From Chloroflexota bacterium (GTDB lineage: Bacteria > Chloroflexota > Dehalococcoidia > SM23-28-2 > RBG-16-64-32), in contig JACPQO010000054.1 in NCBI GenBank assembly GCA_016190405.1, forward strand, positions 1-10,283: a stretch of DNA of 10,283 nucleotides, read 5' to 3'. Below are positions 1-6,826 of this stretch, one piece after another; position 1 is the stretch's first letter, and each line of letters begins with the position of its first letter. Position numbers and translations under genes: made by a program. The notes beneath the pieces were generated by a model. That model did no database searches. It was not told where the DNA came from and saw nothing but the letters and a program-made list of their open reading frames with translations.

Positions 1-804
1 CGGCTGCTGCATCTTCAGCTCCACCGGGTCCTCGATGGTCACGACCCGCTCGCTCTCCGGGATGTAGGCCGACATGGCGTTGAGGAAGGTGGTCTTGCCG
101 GTGCCGGTACCGCCGGAGATCAGGATGTTCAGCCTCAGCTTCACGCAGGCTTTGAGGAACTCCACCATCTCCTCGCTGATGGTCCCCGCCTTGACCAGGT
201 CCTCCATGTTCAGTTTGTCGGCCCGGAACTTCCGGATGGTGATGGATGGGCTCTTGGGGGAGACCGGCGGGATGATTACGTTCACACGGGAGCCGTCAGG
301 CAGACGGGCGTCCACCATGGGCGACGACTCGTCCACGCGGCGCCCCAGCGGGGCTATGGTCCGCTCGATGATGCGCTGGATGTGGTCCGCGTCCCGGAAG
401 CGTACGTCGCTCAGGTAGAGGATTCCCTCGCGTTCGAAGTACACCTCGTCGGGCGCGTTGACCATCACCTCAGAGATCGAGGGGTCGCGGATCAAGGCGT
501 CGATGGGGCCCAGGCCGACCACCTCGTCCACCACCCGGGACACGATGTGGTCGCGGGTGATGCCGCCCACGCTGGGCATCTCGCGGCGGAGCACGGTTTG
601 GGCCGCCTGCTCCACCACTTTGCGGCGCTCGTCGGCCGGCATGGCGCCGATCTGCTCGGCGTCCAGCTCCTCGATCAGCGTCTGGTGCAGCCGGAAGATC
701 AGCTGCTCCATGTCCTCGTTGTAGCGGCCCGGGGTGACCCGGGCCGAACCGGGTCCGGGCCGGGCCGCCGGACCCTGGGACTTGCTTGGCTGCCACCTCG
801 TCAT
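1..804 (-). CDS. cpaF: CpaF/TadA Tad pilus assembly ATPase, 3'-truncated by window edge
   Basis: This is a secretion-superfamily (GspE/VirB11-like) cytoplasmic ATPase that powers Flp pilus assembly. The visible 268 residues run in one frame from ATG at 804-802 to the window edge with no stop. Residues 1-30 are a Pro/Gly/Ser-rich low-complexity leader. An N-terminal domain follows, with the family signature around VVDEVVGLGPIDALI (92-106) and VNAPDEVYFEREG (115-127). The Walker A motif GGTGTGKTT is at 231-239, and the Asp-box start VVTIEDPVEL is at 254-263. CpaF proteins are usually about 430-470 aa, so the His box, Walker B and C-terminal domain lie outside the window. The start sits 4 bp after the cpaE stop, with a purine-rich AAGGTGGAG upstream inside the end of cpaE, so the two are probably translationally coupled. 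TadB and TadC would be expected further left. Family assignment is very secure. Confidence 0.96.
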   Translation of the reverse strand, partial: MTRWQPSKSQGPAARPGPGSARVTPGRYNEDMEQLIFRLHQTLIEELDAEQIGAMPADERRKVVEQAAQTVLRREMPSVGGITRDHIVSRVVDEVVGLGPIDALIRDPSISEVMVNAPDEVYFEREGILYLSDVRFRDADHIQRIIERTIAPLGRRVDESSPMVDARLPDGSRVNVIIPPVSPKSPSITIRKFRADKLNMEDLVKAGTISEEMVEFLKACVKLRLNILISGGTGTGKTTFLNAMSAYIPESERVVTIEDPVELKMQQP

Positions 805-808
805 CTAG

Positions 809-2059
809 CTACTCCACCTTCACTTCCGACTTCTCTTCCGTCATCTGTCCCAGGATGCGGCTGAACAGGCCGCCGCTCTTGTGCGGCTCTCTGCGTGAGG
901 AGGGCTGCTGCTGCCGCACGCCGCTGAGGGCGTAGGCCATCTCCACCATGCTCTCGGCCGCCTTGGACTGGGGTTTGGCGACCACCACCGGCATGCCCAA
1001 CTGCGTGGCCATGCTGATGTTCCGGTCATAGGGAATCGACCAGAAGACTTCCCGGCCCAGCATCCGCTTCACATCCTGGGGCTGCACGTTGGTCGCCTCG
1101 TTGGTGGCGTTGATGACCAGCTTGACCTTGTCCTGGGGGAAGTTCCAGGAGCGCAGCATGTCTATGGCCAGGAGGGTGTCCTTGAGGCTGGCCATGTCCA
1201 CCGTTGCTACCAGCAACACCAGCGTCGCCAGCTCCAGGGCCCGCGCCACTATGTCGTTGAAGGTGCCCGGCGTATCCAGGATCACGTAGTCATACGTCTG
1301 GGCCAGGAGCGACACCACGCGCTCAATGTGTCCGGCGTGGATGCTCCGCCAGTCCGTGGGCCGGATGGGCGCCGGCAGGATCGCCACCCCCGTGTTGTGG
1401 GAGTAGATGCAGTCCTGTAGCAACTCGCGGTTGATCTCGTCCTCGGGCATCGCCAGGTCGGCGATGCTGCGCTCCACGGGGATGTCCATGAGGATCGCCA
1501 CATCCCCGAAGCGGGTGTCCAGGTCTACCAGGACTACGGACTGGCCCGTCTTCTGGACCAGGGCCGTGGCCAGGTTGGTCGATATCGTGGTCTTGCCGAT
1601 GCCGCCCTTGGCGCCGAACACCGTGAGCACGGTGCCGCAGGCTATCGGTTCGTCGCTCTCGCCCGAGATGCGCGCCCGTCGCCTCTCTTCCTGTGCCAGC
1701 ACGGTGTGGACGGACTGAATAAGCTCCTCTTCCTTGACCGGCATCACCAGGTAGTCCTTGACGCCCGCCAGCATCGCCTTGCGCATGCTGTTGGGATCGC
1801 GGATAGAGGAGTAGGCGACGATCGGCGACTGAGGCAGCAGGTCGGCCACCGCCTCCACCGTCTGCAGGGCCCGCGCGACGGGCTCCTCGATGGCAATGAC
1901 CACCACGTCGGGCCCGGTCTCCTTGGCCAGGGATACTGCCTCGATCCCGTAGCCAGCCTCACCCAGGACAGCGAAGCCCGAAAGGGCCAGCATCTTCTGG
2001 ATCTCGGCCCGGCTATTGGAATCTTGGTCGATTATGGCTACTCGCGGATTACGCGCCAT
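809..2059 (-). CDS. cpaE: CpaE/TadZ-like Tad pilus localisation protein (atypical receiver + MinD-type ATPase)
   Basis: A 416-aa two-domain cytoplasmic protein. Residues 5-122 form a CheY-like receiver fold with an acidic pair at the end of strand 1 (IIDQD, 9-13). The phospho-acceptor Asp of strand 3 is replaced: in VVVIAIEEP (52-60) an Ala stands where Asp is usual. The strand 5 Lys is also replaced, as YLVMPV (103-108). This degenerate state is common in CpaE/TadZ proteins. Residues 143-380 are a MinD/ParA-type P-loop ATPase with deviant Walker A KGGIGKTT (151-158, signature Lys at 151), a VVLVDLDTRFGD segment (175-186) and Walker B VILDTPG (259-265). Members of this family mark the site of Tad machine assembly. 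The last 35 residues are polar and charged. The start ATG follows GTGAGGAGACG, a good ribosome binding site. It lies 7 bp downstream of cpaB. Confidence 0.95.
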   Translation of the reverse strand: MARNPRVAIIDQDSNSRAEIQKMLALSGFAVLGEAGYGIEAVSLAKETGPDVVVIAIEEPVARALQTVEAVADLLPQSPIVAYSSIRDPNSMRKAMLAGVKDYLVMPVKEEELIQSVHTVLAQEERRRARISGESDEPIACGTVLTVFGAKGGIGKTTISTNLATALVQKTGQSVVLVDLDTRFGDVAILMDIPVERSIADLAMPEDEINRELLQDCIYSHNTGVAILPAPIRPTDWRSIHAGHIERVVSLLAQTYDYVILDTPGTFNDIVARALELATLVLLVATVDMASLKDTLLAIDMLRSWNFPQDKVKLVINATNEATNVQPQDVKRMLGREVFWSIPYDRNISMATQLGMPVVVAKPQSKAAESMVEMAYALSGVRQQQPSSRREPHKSGGLFSRILGQMTEEKSEVKVE

Positions 2060-2066
2060 CGTCTCC

Positions 2067-2891
2067 TCACGCCCCTGGAATCACACCGCAGATAGGAAGC
2101 TGGTCGGACTGGCCGTGCTCCCCGAAGGGGCGCACCGACACCCACAATTGGTTCTCCACCTTCGCCTCGTCCACGCTTTGCTGGGCCGCCGCCAGCCACC
2201 AGGCCTCGTCCGGCGTTACGGCCAGGGTGGCCGCTGTCGCCTCAACATCCGTGCTGGCGGCAGCCACGCCGCTGGAGCCGGCGCCGGTGGTGGTCTTCTT
2301 GACCTGGGTCCCCACGGCCAGCACCTCCACATCCTGCACCACATAGCAGCCCGCGCCGGGAGTGAGGAAGGTGAACCCCTCTTCCACGCCAGGGGCTGAC
2401 CTGGTCAGGATTATGTCCACGTAATCGCCCGGCCTCAGCAGGCCGCCCACCGAAGCCACGTCGCTCAACCGGATGGCAAAGGCCCGCTTCCCTTCCGGCA
2501 CCAGGAAGGATAGCGGCGGGTTGTCCCCGAACTGGGCCAGCGCCACCGCCGTCGCCGTCACCTTAGCCGGGAGCACCTGCTCCCCGGCCGCCAGGGGCAC
2601 CTGCGTCACCTTGCCCACCGCCTGAGTCGAATCGGTGAGCACGTTGGCCAGCACCGCGTCCTCAGGCAGATTCTTCACCGTCACCATGTCGGCGGTGATG
2701 CGGGTGTTGGCCGGGATATCCCGGGAAGCCACCACCGCCGGCTTAGTGACGCCGCTGACGGTGCCACCGCCGTTCCCGCCGGCCTGGCTCAGAAACACGC
2801 CGACCAGGACGGCGCTGACCACGCCGAGCACGAGCGCCAGCAGCAGTAGCGCCCGGTTGGATCCGCCGCCGATAGCTAGGTTCTTGATCAT
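2067..2891 (-). CDS. cpaB: CpaB/RcpC Flp pilus assembly protein
   Basis: A 274-aa protein anchored by an N-terminal membrane helix (about residues 13-35, Leu/Val-rich after a short basic start). A SAF/RcpC-type domain follows, with VVASRDIPANTRITADMV around 53-70 and the pattern AVGKVTQVPLAAGEQVL at about 91-107. A second conserved block is FLVPEGKRAFAIRLSDV, followed by GLLRPGDYVDIILT. This order is typical of CpaB, whose exocytoplasmic domain is thought to interact with the pilus channel or peptidoglycan. Length is normal for the family. The ATG at 2891 is preceded by GAAGGGGAAG at suitable spacing. The gene is separated from the upstream lipoprotein gene by 108 bp, one of the longer gaps in the cluster, and is followed by cpaE after 7 bp. 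A secretin gene is often found next to cpaB in Gram-negative loci; none is present here. Confidence 0.93.
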   Translation of the reverse strand: MIKNLAIGGGSNRALLLLALVLGVVSAVLVGVFLSQAGGNGGGTVSGVTKPAVVASRDIPANTRITADMVTVKNLPEDAVLANVLTDSTQAVGKVTQVPLAAGEQVLPAKVTATAVALAQFGDNPPLSFLVPEGKRAFAIRLSDVASVGGLLRPGDYVDIILTRSAPGVEEGFTFLTPGAGCYVVQDVEVLAVGTQVKKTTTGAGSSGVAAASTDVEATAATLAVTPDEAWWLAAAQQSVDEAKVENQLWVSVRPFGEHGQSDQLPICGVIPGA

Positions 2892-2999
2892 GGGCTCTTC
2901 CCCTTCAAATTGGTGTCTCTGTGTTCTGTCAATTCAAAATAGATGACGCCGCCACCGAAGGCATCGTTACATGGCGGCAGGCCCACCACGCCAGCCTAC
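2892..2999 (-). other. 108-bp intergenic gap between lipoprotein gene and cpaB, with hairpin
   Basis: This gap is AT-richer than its surroundings near the cpaB start. It contains an inverted repeat with perfect 7-bp arms (GCCGCCA at 2948-2954, TGGCGGC at 2972-2978) separated by 17 nt. In the minus-strand transcript it is followed by a short U-containing stretch (UAUUUU), which is not a clean U-tract. It may be an attenuator or RNA-stability element. A TTGACA hexamer is also present on the minus strand (2932-2927), but no convincing -10 element accompanies it. Confidence 0.35.
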
Positions 3000-3608
3000 C
3001 TACCGCGCCGCGTCCGGCGGCGGGGCCACGACCTCGAAGCCCGCGTACTCGCCGCGCTGGTAGTGCCCCGGCTTGTTGCAGTAGATGACGTACTTGCCGG
3101 GTGCTATGGGCTCGATCTCGAAGATATCGCTGTTTCCCCCGGCCAGCGGCTCCAGGCTGGCCACCAACTGGCTCTGCGCGATCACCTTGTTCGTCACCGG
3201 GTCTACCGGCAGCGCTCCGGGCTCGCCATCCCAGCGGGCCACCTCTATCTTGTGCTCCTCCTCGCCCAGCGCCCTCACCTCAAAGTAGACCTCCTCAGCC
3301 TCCATACGGGTGTCGGCAATGGTCAGGGCGCCCTCAGAGACTTCCACCTTGGTGTACCAGGCCACCAGGCCGGGGGACTTGTCGTCCAGCGCCTGCACAG
3401 ACCCTCCAGGCGTGCGCCTGGGGATAGGGGTGTTGGACGCTGCAGCCGTAGCCGCCGGGCCCGTTGCCGATGGCGCCTCGCTGCCCTGAGGGCCCTGCTC
3501 TGCTTGGCTGCCGCTGCAGGCCAGCAGCAGCAGTGCCGTGGCGGTCATCGCGACGGCGATCGCCAGGCCGCGGATCGAACAGATGCTGTGGTTGACCGAA
3601 CTTCTCAT
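3000..3608 (-). CDS. Cupredoxin-like lipoprotein encoded within the Tad operon
   Basis: A 202-aa predicted lipoprotein of no named family that I recognise. The start at 3608 is chosen because GAGGGGGCAGG lies just upstream and gives a normal signal peptide. An in-frame ATG at 3653 would add 15 residues and has no clear ribosome binding site. Residues 15-31 are a hydrophobic stretch ending in lipobox LLAC, so Cys31 would be lipidated. Residues 32-75 are an Ala/Ser/Pro/Gly linker. The C-terminal part looks like a single cupredoxin domain: a possible ligand His119 (EEEHKIEV) and the terminal signature YCNKPGHY (176-183), giving Cys177 and His182. The usual axial Met of the CxxPGHxxxGM pattern is replaced by Glu (GEYAG, Glu187). 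This would be an outward-facing, membrane-tethered, possibly copper-binding protein. It lies 47 bp after a TadG gene and 108 bp before cpaB. The lipoprotein call is strong, the fold is likely, and metal binding is inferred. Confidence 0.82.
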   Translation of the reverse strand: MRSSVNHSICSIRGLAIAVAMTATALLLLACSGSQAEQGPQGSEAPSATGPAATAAASNTPIPRRTPGGSVQALDDKSPGLVAWYTKVEVSEGALTIADTRMEAEEVYFEVRALGEEEHKIEVARWDGEPGALPVDPVTNKVIAQSQLVASLEPLAGGNSDIFEIEPIAPGKYVIYCNKPGHYQRGEYAGFEVVAPPPDAAR

Positions 3609-3655
3609 ACTTACCTGCCCCCTCAGATGTTCTCGATTAATCCTGCCGTCCATAC

Positions 3656-4975
3656 TTACTCTGTGAGTTTGAACCCGGTGCCGAACAGCCCCGACGACTG
3701 GAACTGGAACGTGGTATTGGCCCCGACGATGTTGATCATCCCGGCCACGATTTGCATGTTGGCAGTCCCGCTGGCCTCCACCTTCACCATCACGTCATCG
3801 TGGGGCGCGTACAGGGTGCCCGACAGCCCATCTATGCCGTTGCCCGGGTCAATGTAGATGTCCTTGCTGTTGAGGCGGTCCTGAAAGATGACCATCCCCA
3901 TATATGGCCCGCTGGCCATCGGCCCCATGGTGATTGAGCTGGAGGAGTCCAGGTCGATGTTGTCGAAGCCCTTCCCCTGGGAGTTGGTGTTATAGATCAG
4001 CACGTGGGGCGCGTTCAGGGTGGCGTTGCCCGTCACCTCGAAGCCACCGCCTCCTATGTAGTAGATTCCATCCGCAAGCGTCACATCGGCGTTGCCGCTA
4101 ATCTTGATGCCCCCGTAGTAGATGCCCGGCTGGATCGTGGTGACCGTGTTCCCCTGGATCTTCAGTTGCGATGCCTGGGTGGGCGTGCCGCGCTGCACCG
4201 GCAGGGTGGCGGGGTCTGGCGCCACCAGGTCGGCCGCCGGGTCAGGGATCGCCTGCTGGCGAATCAACGGGTCAGGGTTCACGGTGGCACCGTCGTGGGT
4301 CTCCCAGCCACCCACGACGTACACGGCCTGGGCCTCGATATGGCCACCGGCCCCGAAGATGTCGAAGGCGTCGCCGTAGCCCGGCGGGAGGGCTCCCTTA
4401 CCCTGTCCGTCGGCACCGTTGCACGAGTTGACGTATATGCCGCCGTTGACTGTCAGGGTCCCGCCAGCGTTGATCAGCAGGGTGTGGTTCTTGCAGTCAT
4501 CGCGCAACGAGATGAAATTGTAGGGGGGCACGTTTTGCGGAAAGGCGCCAGCCACCGCCCGCGCGCTCACCGTCCACAGGGCGTTGGTCAGGGGAGCGCG
4601 GAACACCGGCGCCTTATCGGTGCTGACGAGCACCTCGACGTAGCTGGAGTCGCCGGCGCTGGGCCCGCTGGCCGGCGGGATGTTGATGGTTATGCTGGCC
4701 TGAGGGCTCTGGTAGCCGTGGGCCGCCAGGTACTCCGTGGCCTCTGCGATGGCCGCGGGGGCACTGCCGCTCTCCCCCAGCTCCTGGGCGCCGGCCAGCG
4801 CGGCCGCGTCGGCGGCGTTCTGGGCGTTCCGGCGCTCCTCGAAGGCCAGGCCCACGTCGATCACCATGGCCACGAACCCCAGCAACACGGCCAGGGCCAA
4901 GACGAAGAGGATCAACATCTGCCCCTGCTCTTGCCGGGAGCCGGATGCTGTCCCGCCTTCACTCAGGTGATTCAT
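3656..4975 (-). CDS. TadG-like pilus-associated protein B with glycine-rich beta-repeat C-terminal region
   Basis: A 439-aa protein. Residues 1-18 are a short cytoplasmic segment and about 19-44 form a transmembrane helix (GQMLILFVLALAVLLGFVA...). It is followed by the TadE/TadG N-terminal signature in which NAADAAALAGAQEL (53-66) is typical. Residues 90-145 contain the usual extracellular strand pattern (SYVEVLVSTDKAP). From about 150 onward the chain is rich in Gly, Asn, Thr and Val, with short repeats such as GGTLTVNGGIYV, ADVTLADGIYYIGG and GFEVTGNATLNAPHVLIY. This pattern resembles a right-handed beta-helix or polymer-like stalk. There is no E5-type prepilin cleavage site. It lies 47 bp downstream of a paralogue with a nearly identical N-terminal anchor. 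It is probably a surface or minor pilus component; the exact role is unknown. Confidence 0.86.
   Translation of the reverse strand: MNHLSEGGTASGSRQEQGQMLILFVLALAVLLGFVAMVIDVGLAFEERRNAQNAADAAALAGAQELGESGSAPAAIAEATEYLAAHGYQSPQASITINIPPASGPSAGDSSYVEVLVSTDKAPVFRAPLTNALWTVSARAVAGAFPQNVPPYNFISLRDDCKNHTLLINAGGTLTVNGGIYVNSCNGADGQGKGALPPGYGDAFDIFGAGGHIEAQAVYVVGGWETHDGATVNPDPLIRQQAIPDPAADLVAPDPATLPVQRGTPTQASQLKIQGNTVTTIQPGIYYGGIKISGNADVTLADGIYYIGGGGFEVTGNATLNAPHVLIYNTNSQGKGFDNIDLDSSSSITMGPMASGPYMGMVIFQDRLNSKDIYIDPGNGIDGLSGTLYAPHDDVMVKVEASGTANMQIVAGMINIVGANTTFQFQSSGLFGTGFKLTE
4841..4960 (-). repeat. Copy 1 of duplicated TadG N-terminal anchor sequence
   Basis: This 120-bp stretch aligns without gaps to 6208-6327 with 14 mismatches counted by eye (about 88% identity). 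It covers the cytoplasmic leader, membrane helix and start of the TadG signature. Similarity weakens downstream of it in the coding direction. Confidence 0.85.
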
Positions 4976-5010
4976 CCTCGCCCTCTCTCGTACACCGGCC
5001 GCTCCCCCTC

Positions 5011-5022
5011 GGGCCGCGGCCC
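5011..5022. repeat. 12-bp perfect palindrome directly after the TadG-A stop codon
   Basis: GGGCCGCGGCCC is a perfect 12-bp palindrome abutting the stop codon of the upstream TadG-like gene, in the 47-bp gap before the next one. With no spacer it would form only a short-loop hairpin. It could arise by chance in such GC-rich DNA. Confidence 0.4.
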
Positions 5023-6333
5023 TTACTCCACCAGCTCCAGCACGGCGGCCTCAATGAAGAGAGTTGCGGCGTCTTTGACCTTGGCCGGCGAGGAGTGGAT
5101 GCCCTGCACGGGACCATTAGAGCCGGCGAAGTCGGTCAGGCCGAACTGGATGGGCCCGGTGCAACTGGCGTAGTCGCTGGCTGGCACCTTGAACTCGTAG
5201 ATTATCTCCCAGACCCAACCGGAGTACTGGGGGTCGCAGGTCGGGTACTTGGGACTGAAGGGGGGTGATTGGGTCAGAGGGTCCTCGCCGGGGTTATCCC
5301 CCCAGCCGCTCTCCTGGGGGTGCTCCAGGTTCCACTCCAGGGAGCTGGCGGACTCCGCCGGCCCTTTCACCAGGACCGAGCCGTCACCGCTCAGGGCGTC
5401 AGAGACCCAGTCCCCCTGGCTGCCCGGGCGCAGGTAGTCTTGCACAAAGTCGTGCACGGCCGTGCCGTCGCAGGTCACCTGGAAGCGGGCGCGGTCGCTG
5501 CCCTTGAGGGCATTGAACGTGTGATCGCTCCACCCGGTCTGATAAAGACTGTGATAGTCGCTACTGCCGCCCTTCTTGCCGCCTCCCCCACCTCCGTAGA
5601 CGTTCTCGTTGGAGACGCCGCCGGTGGGGTCGAGGGCATTCAGGCGCATGGCGAAGAAGAGATACGTGCCGTCGCAGGCGAAGAAGACGTCACCGTAGTC
5701 GGTGGACCCCGCCTTGAGATCGCCAATCTTGGTATAGCCGTCGCTGGTGGTGACCCGACCGTCAACGGTGGGAGAACCGCACGGGACGCTAGGGACGGTA
5801 ACAGCAGGAGGCAGGCCGCTCCCCTCCCCCTTCTCGCACTCCTTCTTTTTCTTCTTGTCCTTGATGAAGTCGCAACTCACCTCTTCGCCGTCATCAGTCT
5901 GGGAGCCGGGGAGCCCAAGGGCCACCGCCCGCGCCGTGACGGCATAAGGCTCGTCCAGGAACAGGCCCAGGAAGGCCATGGGGGCCTTGATCATGCTGCT
6001 GACCTCAACATAGCCGCTCTGGCTGGCGTAGGGCCCGGCCAGCGGCGGTATGTTCACCTCTGTGCTCTCGGTATCGGTGTACCCGTTACGGTTCATGAAC
6101 TCCAGCGCCGTGCCTATAGCAGCCGCCTTGGGCTCTCCATTCGACAGGTCCTGAGCGGCCGCTAGAGCGGCGGCGTCAACCGCGTTCTGAAGGCTGCGGC
6201 GCTCTTGGAAGGCCAGCCCCACGTCTATGACCAGGGCCACGAACCCCAGCAGCACGGCCAGGGCCAACACGAAGAGGATAAACATCTGTCCCTTCTGTCG
6301 CCGCGAGCCGGGTGCGGTCCCGCCTTCCCTCAT
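5023..6333 (-). CDS. TadG-like pilus-associated protein A with a CBM9/DOMON-like C-terminal region
   Basis: A 436-aa protein. Residues 1-15 are cytoplasmic and about 16-41 form the membrane helix (GQMFILFVLALAVLLG...). The TadG-type segment NAVDAAALAAAQDL follows (50-63). Residues 105-140 match the extracellular strand region of its paralogue. A Lys-rich linker DKKKKKECEKGEG (159-171) leads to a separate C-terminal region, 185-436. That region begins TVDGRVTTSDGYTKIGD, continues with YGDVFFACDGTYLFFAMRLN (213-232), and carries WEIIYEFKVPASDY (375-388). The order 'DG...GDV.FACDGTYLFFAMRLN...YEFKVP' resembles CBM9/DOMON-like beta sandwiches, which often bind carbohydrate. I infer this from pattern only. 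A GGGGGGKKGG insert sits at 247-256. Seven Cys (154, 166, 185, 220, 288, 366, 391) could form disulfides. The start has GAAGGGGGG upstream and lies 16 bp after the tadE stop. Confidence 0.85.
   Translation of the reverse strand: MREGGTAPGSRRQKGQMFILFVLALAVLLGFVALVIDVGLAFQERRSLQNAVDAAALAAAQDLSNGEPKAAAIGTALEFMNRNGYTDTESTEVNIPPLAGPYASQSGYVEVSSMIKAPMAFLGLFLDEPYAVTARAVALGLPGSQTDDGEEVSCDFIKDKKKKKECEKGEGSGLPPAVTVPSVPCGSPTVDGRVTTSDGYTKIGDLKAGSTDYGDVFFACDGTYLFFAMRLNALDPTGGVSNENVYGGGGGGKKGGSSDYHSLYQTGWSDHTFNALKGSDRARFQVTCDGTAVHDFVQDYLRPGSQGDWVSDALSGDGSVLVKGPAESASSLEWNLEHPQESGWGDNPGEDPLTQSPPFSPKYPTCDPQYSGWVWEIIYEFKVPASDYASCTGPIQFGLTDFAGSNGPVQGIHSSPAKVKDAATLFIEAAVLELVE
6208..6327 (-). repeat. Copy 2 of duplicated TadG N-terminal anchor sequence
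   Basis: This is the partner of 4841-4960 at a constant offset of 1367 bp. The mismatches are scattered and many fall at third codon positions. This fits a tandem gene duplication whose N-terminal parts stayed similar by selection or gene conversion while the C-terminal domains became different. Confidence 0.85.
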
Positions 6334-6349
6334 GCGCGGCGCCCCCCTT

Positions 6350-6778
6350 CTACTCGAGCCGCATATCTGCGGTCGAGGATAAGTTCAGCGTTGGCCCGAT
6401 GGTGTTCCCGCTTACGAACTGCATGAGGGCAGAGAGAGGAGTGATAAGGTCGTACTGGTAATCCACCACCACCACCACCGACCCCCCGGGCTGGCCCTGA
6501 GCGTTGGTGACGGTCACCGTCAGCTTGTTCATGTCCAGGGCGCTGGATGTGTCCTGCACCCTTTGCGTGATGGCCGCGGCATTGGCTCCCACCGCGCCCG
6601 TGCGGGCACCCTCGCGGGCCGAGTTGGTGATGGTGATCCAGGCGTTGAGCCCCAGGCCGAAGTCCACAATAGCAAACAAGAGGATCAGGAAGATGGGCAG
6701 CAGCAGAGCGAACTCCACCAGGCTCTGCCCGCGTTCTCCCCGTCCCCTCGCCCTTCTGGACCGTTTCCTTGTCAGCAT
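6350..6778 (-). CDS. TadE-like pseudopilin
   Basis: A 142-aa minor pilin. The start at 6778 is chosen because GAAGGAGTCCC directly precedes it. A longer in-frame ATG at 6913 would add 45 residues that run through an intergenic palindrome and have no pilin character. Residues 1-16 are strongly basic (Arg-rich). G17^Q18SLVEF is a type IVb prepilin cleavage site with Glu at +5 (E22), followed by the hydrophobic helix [18 protein letters not shown]. The segment [13 protein letters not shown] after the helix is the TadE-family hallmark. The C-terminal part is a small extracellular domain (about residues 65-142). The protein would be processed by the prepilin peptidase and take part in pilus initiation or stability. 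It lies 153 bp downstream of flp, across two potential hairpins, and 16 bp upstream of the first TadG-like gene. Confidence 0.93.
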   Translation of the reverse strand: MLTRKRSRRARGRGERGQSLVEFALLLPIFLILLFAIVDFGLGLNAWITITNSAREGARTGAVGANAAAITQRVQDTSSALDMNKLTVTVTNAQGQPGGSVVVVVDYQYDLITPLSALMQFVSGNTIGPTLNLSSTADMRLE

Positions 6779-6826
6779 GGGACTCCTTCGCCGGCTTCCA
6801 TAGGGTGCGGCTTCAAGATGTGGCGT

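Noticed and set aside
74..864. Plus-strand and minus-strand alternative frames over cpaF (114, 160 and 108 aa)
   Set aside because: The uninterrupted minus-strand cpaF frame from 804 carries Walker A and Asp-box motifs; the others are shadows.
2904..2932. TTGACA plus TTTGAA with 17-bp spacing as an internal promoter for cpaB
   Set aside because: The -10 matches the consensus at only three positions, and transcription would begin inside the cpaB ribosome binding site.
2943..5173. Long plus-strand reading frames (304 aa at 2943-3857, 389 aa at 4004-5173)
   Set aside because: They lie antisense to recognisable TadG and lipoprotein genes. Their compositions are rich in Arg, Gly, His and Ala with no domains, as expected from GC-rich shadow frames.
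5269..6165. 298-aa plus-strand frame
   Set aside because: It is antisense to the TadG-like gene at 5023-6333, which has clear family motifs. The frame shows no domain or ribosome binding site.
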